The notes under the pieces were generated by a model, which did not search any database, was not told the DNA's origin, and was given only the letters and a program-made list of their open reading frames with translations. Below, piece after piece: positions 33,848 to 45,538 of a stretch of DNA of 64,000 nt; position 1 is the first letter of the stretch; each line of letters opens with the position of its first letter. The DNA comes from Tubulanus polymorphus (lineage: Eukaryota > Nemertea > Palaeonemertea > Tubulaniformes > Tubulanidae). The stretch is taken from assembly GCF_964204645.1 (NCBI RefSeq), contig NC_134025.1, positions 12,095,001 to 12,159,000 of the forward strand, read 5' to 3'. The position numbers and the translations under genes were made by a program.

Positions 33848-34274
33848 CTGTAGAAAGAAAGAAATCTACAAATCATTATTCACGTGACAGAAGTTACATA
33901 TCGGATATGAAATAGTGGAGCTGTTCTGGTATCTTGCCTTGACAAAAGAAAGATGCACCAGCATTCCAATGGTGCTACTGCCAGGTTCAGATTTCAACTA
34001 AAAATTTAGTGCAAGTATGAGTAAGGGGGCTCCCTCCACAGGTGGAGGTGCGGGATGCAGAGGTGTGGAAGTGACGCATGCGGTTTTCAGGATTGGTGAG
34101 AAACTAGGGATCAACTTTGAGTGGCCATGTAGCGAATAACAATGGCTGCCAGTTGGCTATCTTATAGCATGAATGCCTTTTAAGCTTTTCCTGGCACACT
34201 CACAGTGCATCGTCTTATACTAAAAAAAGATGTTTCACAAATTGATGGTGTCACACAGTCGATGTAATAATAGG

Positions 34275-34806
34275 TTAACCCAGTCCAGAGAGTGGCAGGT
34301 TCGCGGCGCTCCGTATACTGCGTGTACTAGAGCTCGCGTGAACCACCCACCCAGTCTCGTAGTCGTTTGCGTCGAAATTGCCAACTGGCGCTCAGTCGGC
34401 ACTTAAACCACTCAGTACTTGGCAACTAATCATCCGATTTCAATAAATAAACTACCTACTACACTGACCTGATGTTGTTATCTTTTCAATGTTTACACTC
34501 CAAAGAATATATTTGAAGTTCAAGTGGCTGAAAATTGCCTCTAGAAATATTTTAGTAGCGCATTTGTTTTACTAAAAAACGATTCCTCGCGAGACTCGCG
34601 CACATATGAAAAAATCAATATCTTAGCAACACAACAATAGATACCGCTCTGCGCAACTCGTGGATATTTGACAAGTCATGAAAAATAGTTTCATACACAA
34701 AATGGCTAAGTAAACACAACAGTAAGAACAAGAAAGATCAGAGGTTTGTAATGATGGTTTATTTTTTAAAGTCGGTTGAACAGCTGAGTAGTGATGATAT
34801 AATGAG
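34275..34806 (-). repeat. Dispersed repeat of about 550 bp, copy 2 (inverted)
   Basis: Reverse-complement match to 485-1040 over nearly the full length, with scattered substitutions and small indels. It abuts the PLE 3' fragment that starts at about 34819. No coding sequence recognised. Confidence 0.7.
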
Positions 34807-34818
34807 AGGTGAATTTAA

Positions 34819-35010
34819 ACGAACACGCCCCGAGTCATCAACGTCCCATAGACCGCCTCACTAATTCACACTTTTCTTTACAGGGATAACCCGCTGCCCG
34901 TGCACTAGTGGGGTCTTCAAACCTTCGGAACCCTAACTCTAAACCTAACCCTCTGGACCCTCTAAAACCCTAACCCTAATCCTAAACCGAATATAATGAT
35001 GTTATTGTTT
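34819..35010 (+). mobile_element. 3' fragment of the Penelope-like element with CCCTAA-type motifs
   Basis: ACGAACACGCCCCGAG through GGGATAACCCGCTGCCCGTG to CACTAGTGGGGTC matches 62083-62190 of the PLE at 59.4-62.3 kb almost base for base. The 3' end then holds several CCCTAA-like units (about 34930-34988, for example AACCCTAACCCTAATCC). The upstream part of the element is missing, as in the 5'-truncated copies made by target-primed reverse transcription. Confidence 0.75.
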
Positions 35011-35404
35011 TATTTCATAACTATATCTTATTATATATAGCCATTGGCAAAATAGCATTTACTAAAATAATGCCGCATTGGCAAAATATCAACTTCCTAA
35101 AAAAAAAGTTTCTATTTCATACATTGAAAAACAAAGTTTGTTAGTATTTTGACGTAGTCGTGTGGAGGCAGCCGCGGCCATTGATTGTTTGTTTCGGTTT
35201 CTTTCTTTTTAGGCTTCACGTTGCTTGGATCTTGACGACGGGACAGCATTTGAAGTGTTCAGGTGTTGCCAGCACACCGACTGTCCTTTTATTTAGACGT
35301 GTAGGCATCAATCAGGCATCATTTTTTTCAGATTTATTGCAAAATAACCACTCTAAACACGGATACATTATCAATTACCCCAGGAACTATGTTTCTTAAA
35401 CGAA

Positions 35405-35791
35405 GTGGCTACTCGTACGGACCCGTACGAATAATTCCGTAGGCTATTCGTACGCACAACTCTGGAAATATTCGTACGGGAAGGGATAGGGTTAGGGTAA
35501 GGTGAGGCTATATGTAGTTAAAACATTCGACCGACTGTCAGCGAGCTTGGTGGTCTAGTGGTATGATGCTGCGCTAGTAATTTACTGGCCCGGGTTCGAG
35601 TCTCGCTCTATCCGCTATTTTTCTCTAACTCTATTCTCCACACTTTCCTTGAATTTTCTAAGTCGTGCACCTCTGTACGCATGCGCGGCGTTAATCGGCC
35701 AATCAGCGACAGTTATTAGCGTACAGATCCTAGTCCCGTACGAATAGCCTCCAGACCAGAGTAATCCATAGGGGTCGGTACGAGTAGCCAC
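35405..35791. mobile_element. MITE, TIR GTGGCTACTCGTAC, with a SINE inserted
   Basis: GTGGCTACTCGTAC at 35405 is inverted at 35778-35791. Inner blocks GGCTATTCGTACG and its inverse CGTACGAATAGCC extend the arms to about 50 bp. A tRNA-derived SINE (35542-35720) sits between the arms, so the SINE is the younger insertion, or was captured by the element. Confidence 0.65.
35542..35720 (+). mobile_element. tRNA-derived SINE, copy B
   Basis: The tRNA-like head has A box TGGTCTAGTGG and B box GGTTCGAGTCT. The body then shares TCTCCACACTTTCCTTGAAT and GTGCACCTCTGTACGCATGC with copy A at 1-180. The head lacks the paired arms of a functional tRNA. Confidence 0.72.
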
Positions 35792-36964
35792 AGCGTTTCT
35801 TAAAACCCCATCCGACCCGAGATCAGGCGAATGTGCGTGTTTTTAAAAAAGCATGCTTTTTTAATTTAAAGGGGAAAGGTGAAAAAAGTGGAGTTTTCCA
35901 AAAGTTTAGTCTTTGACATATTATGCAACAATAAAAGTGAACTCTATACTTACATTGTTGTGACATATTTTAGTTTATCTGGCCTAGTTTATCATTCGTC
36001 AGAACAAATAGTGTAAGTTTTATTTCCCCAATTTTTGAAATTATTCATAAAGTTGCCGCCATCTTAACGCGTTTAAATGGAGTGCCATAAAATCCGGATA
36101 CGGTCTTAAATAAATTGAAATTCTATCTGACGGACACGCTGAACGGACTCTTATTTGGATGTCGATTTGGCGCCGGCGGCCGGGTAGTCTCCGGCGTCAC
36201 ACCCCTGCCTGGTGGCCCTATTCGTCAAGACAGAATCCTTAGAATTGGTAAATTCGGCACTCATCTTACAAATTGACAAAGGGCTTCTCAACATTCATGA
36301 GAAGGCCTTTACACAAATGAGACGGACAAATCGTCGGGCCCGGCCCCGCCTGTGGGGGCCGTGGTTGGTAAAGATCAAAGGCGAATTGATCACGTCAGAT
36401 TAAATTTGATTTTAACTAAAATCGTTTTTATCTTGTCATAATCAAATTTGATTTGGTCTAATTTTTGAATTTAACACGGCATCAAATTCAAATCGATTTG
36501 TCAAATCACCGCCGCGGAAGTGATTTGATACGATTTGAAGATGGACTCACAAATTTTTTTTTGAAAAACTGATATAAATGTCAAAACTGAAAGAGAAACC
36601 TGAAACTCATTCATAGGAAATGTTTTAAAAAGTGGGACAGTATTTTCTTGTCAGCCGTTTGGAACGAGGCGTCAAATTCATCTAGTTGTGCAAATCTTAT
36701 TTGATTATATTACACGTGACTAGCAAATTGTGATTAGGGAAATCAAATCTCAGTGACAAGATAAATTCGCCTCAAGATTCTAGCTCATCCGTGATCAAAA
36801 AACGATTGTTTTCATATTTCATTCGACGATTTTATTTCGGGCCCCATCCCCTTAGCAATTTTATTGCTTTTTAAGGGTTTTTACAAAATTTTTATTTTTC
36901 ATTTTTTTGGAAAATAGGCCCGACAAGCGTCGGATCTGTCGGACCTATGGTGATGTCCCTGTAG

Positions 36965-37096
36965 TGTCGAGGTTATCGCTATCGCGACCTCTGACACTAG
37001 CGGAAGGTGATTACGTGACTGGGTGTGTGGTTCACGCTCTTAGTACACACAATATATGGAGCCCCGCGAACCGGCCACTCAGGACTGGGTGAAGGA
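36965..37096. repeat. Partial copy 3 of the dispersed repeat with its palindrome
   Basis: A palindrome GTGTCGAGGT...GACCTCTGACAC is followed within about 15 bp by GTGACTGGGTGTGTGGTTCAC, GCCCCGCGAACC and CTCAGGACTGGGT. The first block resembles 398-441 and the second resembles 953-1036. This shows that the two modules travel together. Confidence 0.55.
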
Positions 37097-39809
37097 CCAG
37101 TCACGTTGCTCCAGTATTTGACGAGTGACAACTAAACGCATTATGGTCTCCCATGGTTATGGGTTTTATGTGTTAATTATAGTTCGATGTGTAAATCTAA
37201 AGCAAGTTCAGTTTTGGTATTCCAAGCTGCTTTTCGAGTCGTTACTCTTTCGCTCTGTTCCGAATTTTCGATGTCGACCATTCTTCGAGATTAGGATCCA
37301 AAAAAACTTTGTTGAATAAGCCAGTTGAGCAACTTGGCCCTGTTTACGTGTTTACTCCTTCCAGGCCCATATCTAGGAGGGGTAGTGGGGGTTAGAACCC
37401 CCTCCCCACTCATTGACGAAGGTTGAAGCCTTGAGAAATTGAGAATCTTCCTCACAAGATCTCACTCAGCATTCGTAACACTTTTTTAGTCTTTTTCGTT
37501 CAAAATGTGCACATGCTTCAAAACTTACAGAGTGAAACTTTTACACAATGCTAGAAGTTGTGCTTCTCTCTGCATCAAATTTTCAAAGATTTTCTCCAGG
37601 GACACTACAAAGACCCTACATTTGTGTGAGCACCTTACAAAAAGTTCCATTTTCGTGAAATTGAACCCATCTAAAGACATGGTTGGATACAGGTTTGCGT
37701 TCCCTTCAACGTGCGTCTGGAACGAGTGATGGACAGTCCCAATCTCAGTTGTATGCGTGAGGTTGTGTTATTCACAAACGATAACTAGATCAATTGAAGA
37801 TTGGTGAATACTCCATGATTAGAACAATTGGACCTAGTCTCATGGCAAGCAAGGTCCTGGTGCAAGAAAGTGGTAATGACCAATAATTCGCAATACACTT
37901 TCGGTTTCGGCCGTTGTTTTAATTTATGTCATTTGCGAGTTTCCGGGTTGTGTTTGGATCGACTGCCCGGGCATGTTTTCGGTGGCATAGATCGCACGGT
38001 ACTTAGAAATGTATCCCCATTGATGACAATGCTCGATTCCAGTGCCAATTTTACCGTTTATTGTTTAACAAATAGGAAATTTCGTTCCCAGGCTCATCAT
38101 CTTCGAAACGGTAGTTTTTGTGAAAAAAAATTGTCAACCCAACCAGCTGTTTGGCCAACAAATCTAGCTTCATTTTATTCCCATGGCGCTCATAACAACG
38201 CCAACTAGAAAGTATGTAGCACATCAAAAATTCATTCTTTATGAATTTTTGAGCACGTGCAAATGATTATGATGATATTAAAAACAACACAAATAAAAAC
38301 GTTTGAGTATGTGACAAAATACAGCAAATATCTTTCAAGAATACGTGTTCTTCAATAAGGGTTCAGATTGTACTGCAACGACCCGATGGTTCCAGACACT
38401 TACTTACCTTCTTTATCTGAAAAAAACAATTTTCCTCAGCAATCTGCAAACTTCCTTCAATGTCCCCACCCGGGACTCGGAGGAACATGCCATGCCCTTG
38501 GCGAGATGGAACGCCACACCGAGATGGACAAACTGCTGAGAAGGTGTGGAGTATTTCTGTTCTGGTTAAATGACAATCTTTTAGACGACTGAGCTGGTTG
38601 CATGATATATGTAACCTACGAGCAATTATCTCCGCGAAAACATGAAAAATCGAGTTGCACCGCGTGAAAAAGTCCAAACACTAGATAGTTACGGCCGGAT
38701 ACTCAGTCCTTAACTAAAGGGTTGCTGTTAAATATGTCCATTGTGACGATATAAAATCTGTAACTTTGATTTAACGAACGATCTACAGATGATTTTCGGT
38801 TTTGAATTTGGATGTTATGTGAATTCTGTTTTGCTTATCTGTGCACAGAACTAGCGACGTGTTGTGTAGTTATAGCGTATCGAAATCCATTTGGTGAATG
38901 CAAGCAGTATACGCATCTCTCTGTTTTGATAATTGCTCGTAGGCGTAACTCAAGAAGTGCTGTGGTGTATGGATACCTAAGGGATTATGAGTAAATTGGG
39001 GGTTGTTTTTTTGGAGTGTGTAGATGTATAATACGTATATCGGGAGAAATCCTGTTGTAGAGCCAATGGTCGGTGTAAAGTATATGTAATTATAAAAGTA
39101 ACTGTTGGTCGGTACTTGGTGGAAGAATGTTAAGGATGTATTACTGTCCATCAACTAAGCGGTAAAGTTTATGGGTATTTTGGGAAGCATTAAATCTATG
39201 GAAATGAATGAGTATTTAATGTTTTTGATAATCCATAAGATAATCCAATATATATGTATAATTCATCGCAAAATATATTTTTCAGCTTTAAAGAGGTAAT
39301 TACCGGAATTAAGTTTGTCGGCGATTATGATACGAGATTAGGTCGATATATCGTACGTACATAAATTGTTCGTTTAGATGAATTCCAAATTGCGTTCGTC
39401 GGACGTATCGATGGCTCAACGGAAATCCGTGATCTTAAAATAGGGATTGTTCCTGTTGTTTATTTGGTTTGTAAATTTCGTTAGATTTTTTGATTAAGTG
39501 TCCCTTAAAGACCCACCACACCTGCCGGGAGCGAAACAGGGGGTTTGATTTTGAAATCGGAAATCGAAGTACAGATATAGTTGTTTGCTCGACGGTCTAA
39601 TTTACAGAATTTTCTTTTTTAAATCGAAGTACATAATTGGAAATTCGGTTCCGGTTCATTCAAACAATCTTCCAAGCTTCTGAAACGGCAAGCGACTGAT
39701 TGGGGTGAATTTTTCTGGCTGCCTAATTTAATACATCAAGATTTTGGAAATAGCTAATTACAAGGGTGAAGATCATTTTGTCCATTTTAATATTTTTTTG
39801 GTCGTTTTC
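37097..39809. other. No gene recognised
   Basis: AT-rich intergenic DNA. ORFs of up to 126 codons exist on both strands but have no domain, no homologous feel and no consistent splice context. A plausible WDR90 first exon and promoter could lie anywhere upstream of 33847, but I could not identify either. Confidence 0.5.
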
Positions 39810-41817
39810 TATGGAAGACCTCAGACGACATACGAGATATGAGATATAACATACGAGATATGAGATGCAACATACGAGATACGACTTATGACATACGAGA
39901 TACGACTTATTTACAGTACGGGTGTCCGTCCGCTAGCGCCACCGCAGTGTATATTTTTCAACATCTACTCGGCGTTGCGGCGTATACTACGACACGTGCG
40001 CAGGCAGTGGCGTATACATTAACTATGAATATCAATATGCGAAAAACGTTTCATTTGAAACGAAAAATATTTAAAAATATTCGGTCAACCACTCCCGGGG
40101 ACCGGCTTCTCGCTGTGACATCAGTGGGCGGCCACTCTTAGTAGTGTGAGACACCGATGGTCCGGTGATTCGAGTTGGCTCCAAATACGGGGCTACAGCC
40201 CCTAAATCCACCAAAAACGCCTCAAATTCCATTTTTGAGTGTACAAAAATCCCTCAAAAAGAGTTAGCCATGGCCCCTTCAAATTGGTGGTCACTAAGAA
40301 TTGCGCCTAGTCAAGGGTTTAAACTTCGCGTTCGATCGAGGGTTTTCGATGAAAAATGAAAGATGTATGTATATTACGAATGCCGATGACCAAAGAGTTA
40401 AAAAAAAGTCCGACACACGCGGAATCTGTGTTTAGTGTACTATGATTTCAACGAATGAATTGAAACATGGACATGAATTAAAAATACTAAAGATAACATA
40501 GATCTATTGAATGAATTATTCATTAAATATCAGAATGGAGTTCCATTGTATCACTCTCAGCTCCTGGCCCTAGTCCAGCTGATTTCATTTATCACGACGT
40601 TTTTTGCGACGGGTGCAAACGCACCATACGAGCAACGTTCCGGTGTTCCGCTAATTCCCCGGTCTAAAGAAATGTTACTTGATATTTCCATGGATCTCTT
40701 ATCTTTACAAATGTAAGAGCTGTTGTGTTTTGCTGAAGACTTATTCATGTGGTTCCTGTACTTTTGTCAATAAACAGTTTTAAAACTGACCATGACAATT
40801 GATAAGAATGATCTTAAATTGGATTCTCCGATTATGAAAGTTATTCAGATTCAGCCATTGGCCCTTTTCATGAAAGATGTCAGAAAAGAAAGATAGCCAA
40901 AAAGCACTCAGAATACACAAGTACCTAAATTGAACAAATTTTCAGGGGAGGACCCCAGACTATGGCTTCAGAAAGACAGTACCGCATACTGCCCTGGCGG
41001 TTAGCGAAAACTGGCCAGTCTCGACTCTCAATGGCTGGTCTAGTGGACTCACCAGTCTGCCCCAGTAGCTCGATAGGGATGGAATTTAGCTGGGGATTTC
41101 AAACCTTGAGAGAGAGCACGGGAGTTCTTAATCTGGATACCAGGGCGATGTACGGGTTCCCAGGTTGTTTGGGATTCAAGAACTCAGGCAGGGGTGTCAA
41201 ACAGCGGAGGAGGGGTACAAGGGGGCCGGGATTTCCGGCTGCGGAGTTTTTTTTAGAATTTTGATTTCTGATGCAGAAAAGCAGGCGGTTACGGCGGGCG
41301 GTGAACAGTAGTTATTTTTTCTGCAGGCATTGAGTAACCGGAACCCCGGCTCCTGAACACCAGGCCGTTTTAAGACCAAAGGAAGACAAGAAATAGCATA
41401 ATATTATGAACTTGAACAGTTTGATATCTTTTTAGTTTTGTGATTTGAAAAACTTTTCGTCGCCCGCGGGAGAGGAACGGCCGGCGGCGCGCCTAGTCCA
41501 GGGTGTTCACAGTATGGCCTAAATATCGTTGTGTCCGGTCCAGGTGTCCATTATCCAAAAGAAATCTATTTCTGGTTTGAATAAAATGTTGACTATGTTG
41601 GTTTTCATATAATTGACGATGACTGTACGCGTCACCATGTTAAACGATTTATATGCAGTAAATATTGAAAAAACATACACTGCGGTGGCGCTAGCGGACG
41701 GATACCCGTACTGTAAATAAGTCGTATCTCGTATGTCATATGTCGTATCTCGTATGTTGCATCTCATATCTCGTATGTTATATCTCATATCTTGTATGTC
41801 GTCTGAGGTCTTCCATA
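39810..41817. mobile_element. TIR element without transposase, copy 1 (2,008 bp)
   Basis: Terminal inverted repeats of about 145 bp begin TATGGAAGACCTCAGACGAC and end with the inverse at 41817; flanks show TA. Each TIR contains four or five tandem variants of CATACGAGATATGAGAT. The interior has no recognisable transposase or RT; its ORFs (about 60-100 codons) occur identically in both copies only because the DNA is duplicated. Compared with copy 2 it has about 178 extra bp near 40699-40876, which include an AATAAA. Confidence 0.88.
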
Positions 41818-41834
41818 GTTTTCTACGTGTAAAT

Positions 41835-43663
41835 TATGGAAGACCTCAGACGACATACGAGATATGAGATATAACATACGAGATATGAGATGCAACATAC
41901 GAGATACGACTTATGACATACGAGATACGACTTATTTACAGTACGGGTGTCCGTCCGCTAGCGCCACCGCAGTGTATATTTTTCAACATCTACTCGGCGT
42001 TGCGGCGTATACTACGACACGTGCGCAGGCAGTGGCGTATACATTAACTATGAATATCAATATGCGAAAAACGTTTCATTTGAAACGAAAAATATTTAAA
42101 AATATTCGATCAACCACTCCCGGGGACCGGCTTCTCGCTGTGACATCAGTGGGCGGCCACTCTTAGTAGTGTGAGACACCGATGGTCCGGTGATTCGAGT
42201 TGGCTCCAAATACGGGGCTACAGCCCCTAAATCCACCAAAAACGCCTCAAATTCCATTTTTGAGTGTACAAAAATCCCTCAAAAAGAGTTAGCCATGGCC
42301 CCTTCAAATTGGTGGTCACTAAGAATTGCGCCTAGTCAAGGGTTTAAACTTCGCGTTCGATCGAGGGTTTTCGATGAAAAATGAAAGATGTATGTATATT
42401 ACGAATGCCGATGACCAAAGAGTTAAAAAAAAGTCCGACACACGCGGAATCTGTGTTTAGTGTACTATGATTTCAACGAATGAATTGAAACATGGACATG
42501 AATTAAAAATACTAAAGATAACATAGATCTATTGAATGAATTATTCATTAAATATCAGAATGGAGTTCCATTGTATCACTCTCAGCTCCTGGCCCTAGTC
42601 CAGCTGATTTCATTTATCACGACGTTTTTTGCGACGGGTGCAAACGCACCATACGAGCAACGTTCCGGTGTTCCGCTAATTCCCCGGTCTAAAGAAATGT
42701 TACTTGATATTTCCATGGATCTCTTATCAGAAAAGAAAGATAGCCAAAAAGCACTCAGAATACACAAGTACCTAAATTGAACAAATTTTCAGGGGAGGAC
42801 CCCAGACTATGGCTTCAGAAAGACAGTACCGCATACTGCCCTGGCGGTTAGCGAAAACTGGCCAGTCTCGACTCTCAATGGCTGGTCTAGTGGACTCACC
42901 AGTCTGCCCCAGTAGCTCGATAGGGATGGAATTTAGCTGGGGATTTCAAACCTTGAGAGAGAGCACGGGAGTTCTTAATCTGGATACCAGGGCGATGTAC
43001 GGGTTCCCAGGTTGTTTGGGATTCAAGAACTCAGGCAGGGGTGTCAAACAGCGGAGGAGGGGTACAAGGGGGCCGGGATTTCCGGCTGCGGAGTTTTTTT
43101 TAGAATTTTGATTTCTGATGCAGAAAAGCAGGCGGTTACGGCGGGCGGTGAACAGTAGTTATTTTTTCTGCAGGCATTGAGTAACCGGAACCCCGGCTCC
43201 TGAACACCAGGCCGTTTTAAGACCAAAGGAAGACAAGAAATAGCATAATATTATGAACTTGAACAGTTTGATATCTTTTTAGTTTTGTGATTTGAAAAAC
43301 TTTTCGTCGCCCGCGGGAGAGGAACGGCCGGCGGCGCGCCTAGTCCAGGGTGTTCACAGTATGGCCTAATATCGTTGTGTCCGGTCCAGGTGTCCATTAT
43401 CCAAAAGAAATCTATTTCTGGTTTGAATAAAATGTTGACTATGTTGGTTTTCATATAATTGACGATGACTGTACGCGTCACCATGTTAAACGATTTATAT
43501 GCAGTAAATATTGAAAAAACATACACTGCGGTGGCGCTAGCGGACGGACACCCGTACTGTAAATAAGTCGTATCTCGTGTGTCATATGTCGTATCTCGTA
43601 TGTTGCATCTCATATCTCGTATGTTATATCTCATATCTTGTATGTCGTCTGAGGTCTTCCATA
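41835..43663. mobile_element. TIR element without transposase, copy 2 (1,829 bp)
   Basis: It lies in the same orientation as copy 1, only 17 bp after it. Apart from the 178-bp difference I count only about four or five single-base changes and one 1-bp indel across 1.8 kb, so the two are very recent. TIRs again carry the CATACGAGAT array. The neighbouring arrangement suggests a second insertion next to the first, or a tandem duplication. Confidence 0.88.
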
Positions 43664-44135
43664 GTAAATAGTCCGATAGTTTATTGTGGTTTTTTTCTCG
43701 GGTAGATGTTGATGTAGAAGTCCTCTAAGTTGATTGTCCCGCGTGTTGACTAGATAGAAAGGAAGCACATTTCGAAACGCAAATTTTCCAGATGAGAGTA
43801 TGGTCCTTGGGTATCCGAAGTGTAGTTTATGACATCGACGGTGCAGCTCCGATGAGGATGGGTTTCTCCGTCAAGGGGAGCGCAATCGGTACTTCACATC
43901 TGGTGCTGAGTTTGCCTAAAAGGAAAAGTTTTTACACGGGAGCAGTTTTGTGTTTCTAATATACAGTGCATAGGTAGGTCTGTGGATGCGTCGCAATCAA
44001 ACGGACAGTGCTATGCGCATTGATCGACCGTCAGTAAGAAAGTGGCACAGGCACGTGAATATTGAATACATATTTGTGCACTTACGAATATACTGTCTTC
44101 ATCGGGTTTTATTTACATTGTCACGATGCTTTTTT

Positions 44136-44197
44136 CATTTACTATTTGTCGAGGAGGGAGGCCAATTTGCTTAACTGTGTGTGGTAAGTGTTATGCC
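44136..44197 (+). repeat. 62-bp perfect direct repeat, unit 1
   Basis: CATTTACTATTTGTCGAGGA through to GTGTTATGCC is identical to 44525-44586. It contains a consensus-like splice donor (TGTG/GTAAGTG). No ORF or tRNA is associated. Confidence 0.85.
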
Positions 44198-44524
44198 ATT
44201 CAGTACAGAGGTAGTCATCATCAGCTGTGTGACTTCTCGTTCACTCGAGATCCCAGATCCGGTTTTACACTTTGAATACTCAAGTGCCATCTATCTGATT
44301 TAGCATTTACTATTCTATTACTATTCTACTGGACATAGGTCAGTTTCTTAAATATTCTGGCTGTTTCATGTAATAGTTTTCTTGCTGTATATTGTAATCA
44401 GCTAGTGACATCTATGTCATTTTGTTCATCAGATAGAACTTGTATACACAAATATTTCTCTTTGATCATTGGCTAATATTTCTCAGTATTCATACATAGG
44501 CTATAGTTAAAATCCATGCACTTC

Positions 44525-44586
44525 CATTTACTATTTGTCGAGGAGGGAGGCCAATTTGCTTAACTGTGTGTGGTAAGTGTTATGCC
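44525..44586 (+). repeat. 62-bp perfect direct repeat, unit 2
   Basis: Second identical unit, 389 bp after the first. The DNA between the units is not itself repeated elsewhere in the window. It may be a duplicated non-coding exon with its donor site, or short direct repeats left by a transposition or recombination event. Confidence 0.85.
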
Positions 44587-45095
44587 CTTCTTTCTCATTT
44601 TCTCGTACTTTAATATCAAATTAATAAAGATAGAGAGGAATATTGGTACATATATTTCTGGCTTAAATGATTTAATTGTCACTATTAATTATTTAGCTTG
44701 TTGTTCTTATTTTCTCTGTGAATAGCAAAGTTGAGTCTTTTGTACTCGAGTGAATTAAATAGTAAGTAGTATAAATGCGAGGTGTGTCATCGTTCGAGTT
44801 ATTGATTGCCCACGTTACGTTATTTAGGATCGCGAAGGCCCCAGGGACCTGAGGCCAGACCGTGAAGGAGATGGCAGTAAACTGATAATAGTGCCCTTTC
44901 TATTTCACCTTGAGATAATTCTGAGACTAGCGATGGACAGGAATCCGAAAGTATGCGTTCTTTGCGTAGGGCTATTGAGGTGCCCCCCCCATTGCCCTGG
45001 ATTGAGACCTCCGATGGCTTCTTTTGGTGTCGTCATCTTGAACTTTGGACATTTGTTTATTGCAGACAGTTCTATACCACCATCGTGAAGTCATC

Positions 45096-45217
45096 AGTAA
45101 TAGGGGTAATAGGGGTTCATACCAAAGGTCGAAGGGTCGAAAAAAAATTCTCGCACACTCGAATTTATTTTTCGACCCCTCAACCTTTGTTATGAACCCC
45201 TTATTACCCCTATTACT
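45096..45217. repeat. Long hairpin, arms of about 55 bp
   Basis: AGTAATAGGGGTAATAGGGG and the following GTTCAT...GGTCGA block are mirrored with few mismatches by the right arm ending CCCCTATTACT at 45217. The centre is a small palindrome (AATTCTCGCACACTCGAATT) that recurs at 53764-53797. It marks the left side of the AT-rich ORF island. Confidence 0.8.
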
Positions 45218-45538
45218 CTTAAAATATTCATGTATATGAATATGAATAACTTCTAAAATCAATTTTAATAAAAAATTTCGATATTAAAATGGAAGCAAAT
45301 AAGAAGTACTACTGTCCAGCATAATAATCTAGAAAAATAAGATCAAATATAGATTTCGAATGATAAAAAATCAATTTTCAATATAAAAAGTGTGAGTAAA
45401 GTGTGAGTGAAATGATTCATATTTAAAACAGTGAATATTTATATTTATATGCGTTAAATTCTTATTTTCAATATAAAAAGTAACGAGTAATTAACGAGTT
45501 GAAGAAAATATCAATTTTAATAAAGAAATGACTAATAA

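Noticed and set aside
37828-38208. 126-codon ORF on the plus strand
   Set aside because: No domain, irregular composition, no splice partners or conserved neighbour; likely chance.
38363-38677. 104-codon minus-strand ORF followed by a good donor (AAG/GTAAGT) at about 38402
   Set aside because: Considered as an upstream WDR90 exon, but its phase and sequence do not fit the exon starting at 33847 and no homology is evident.
40962-41264. 100-codon ORF repeated identically at 42809-43111
   Set aside because: The identity reflects the near-identical twin elements, not coding constraint; no domain is visible.
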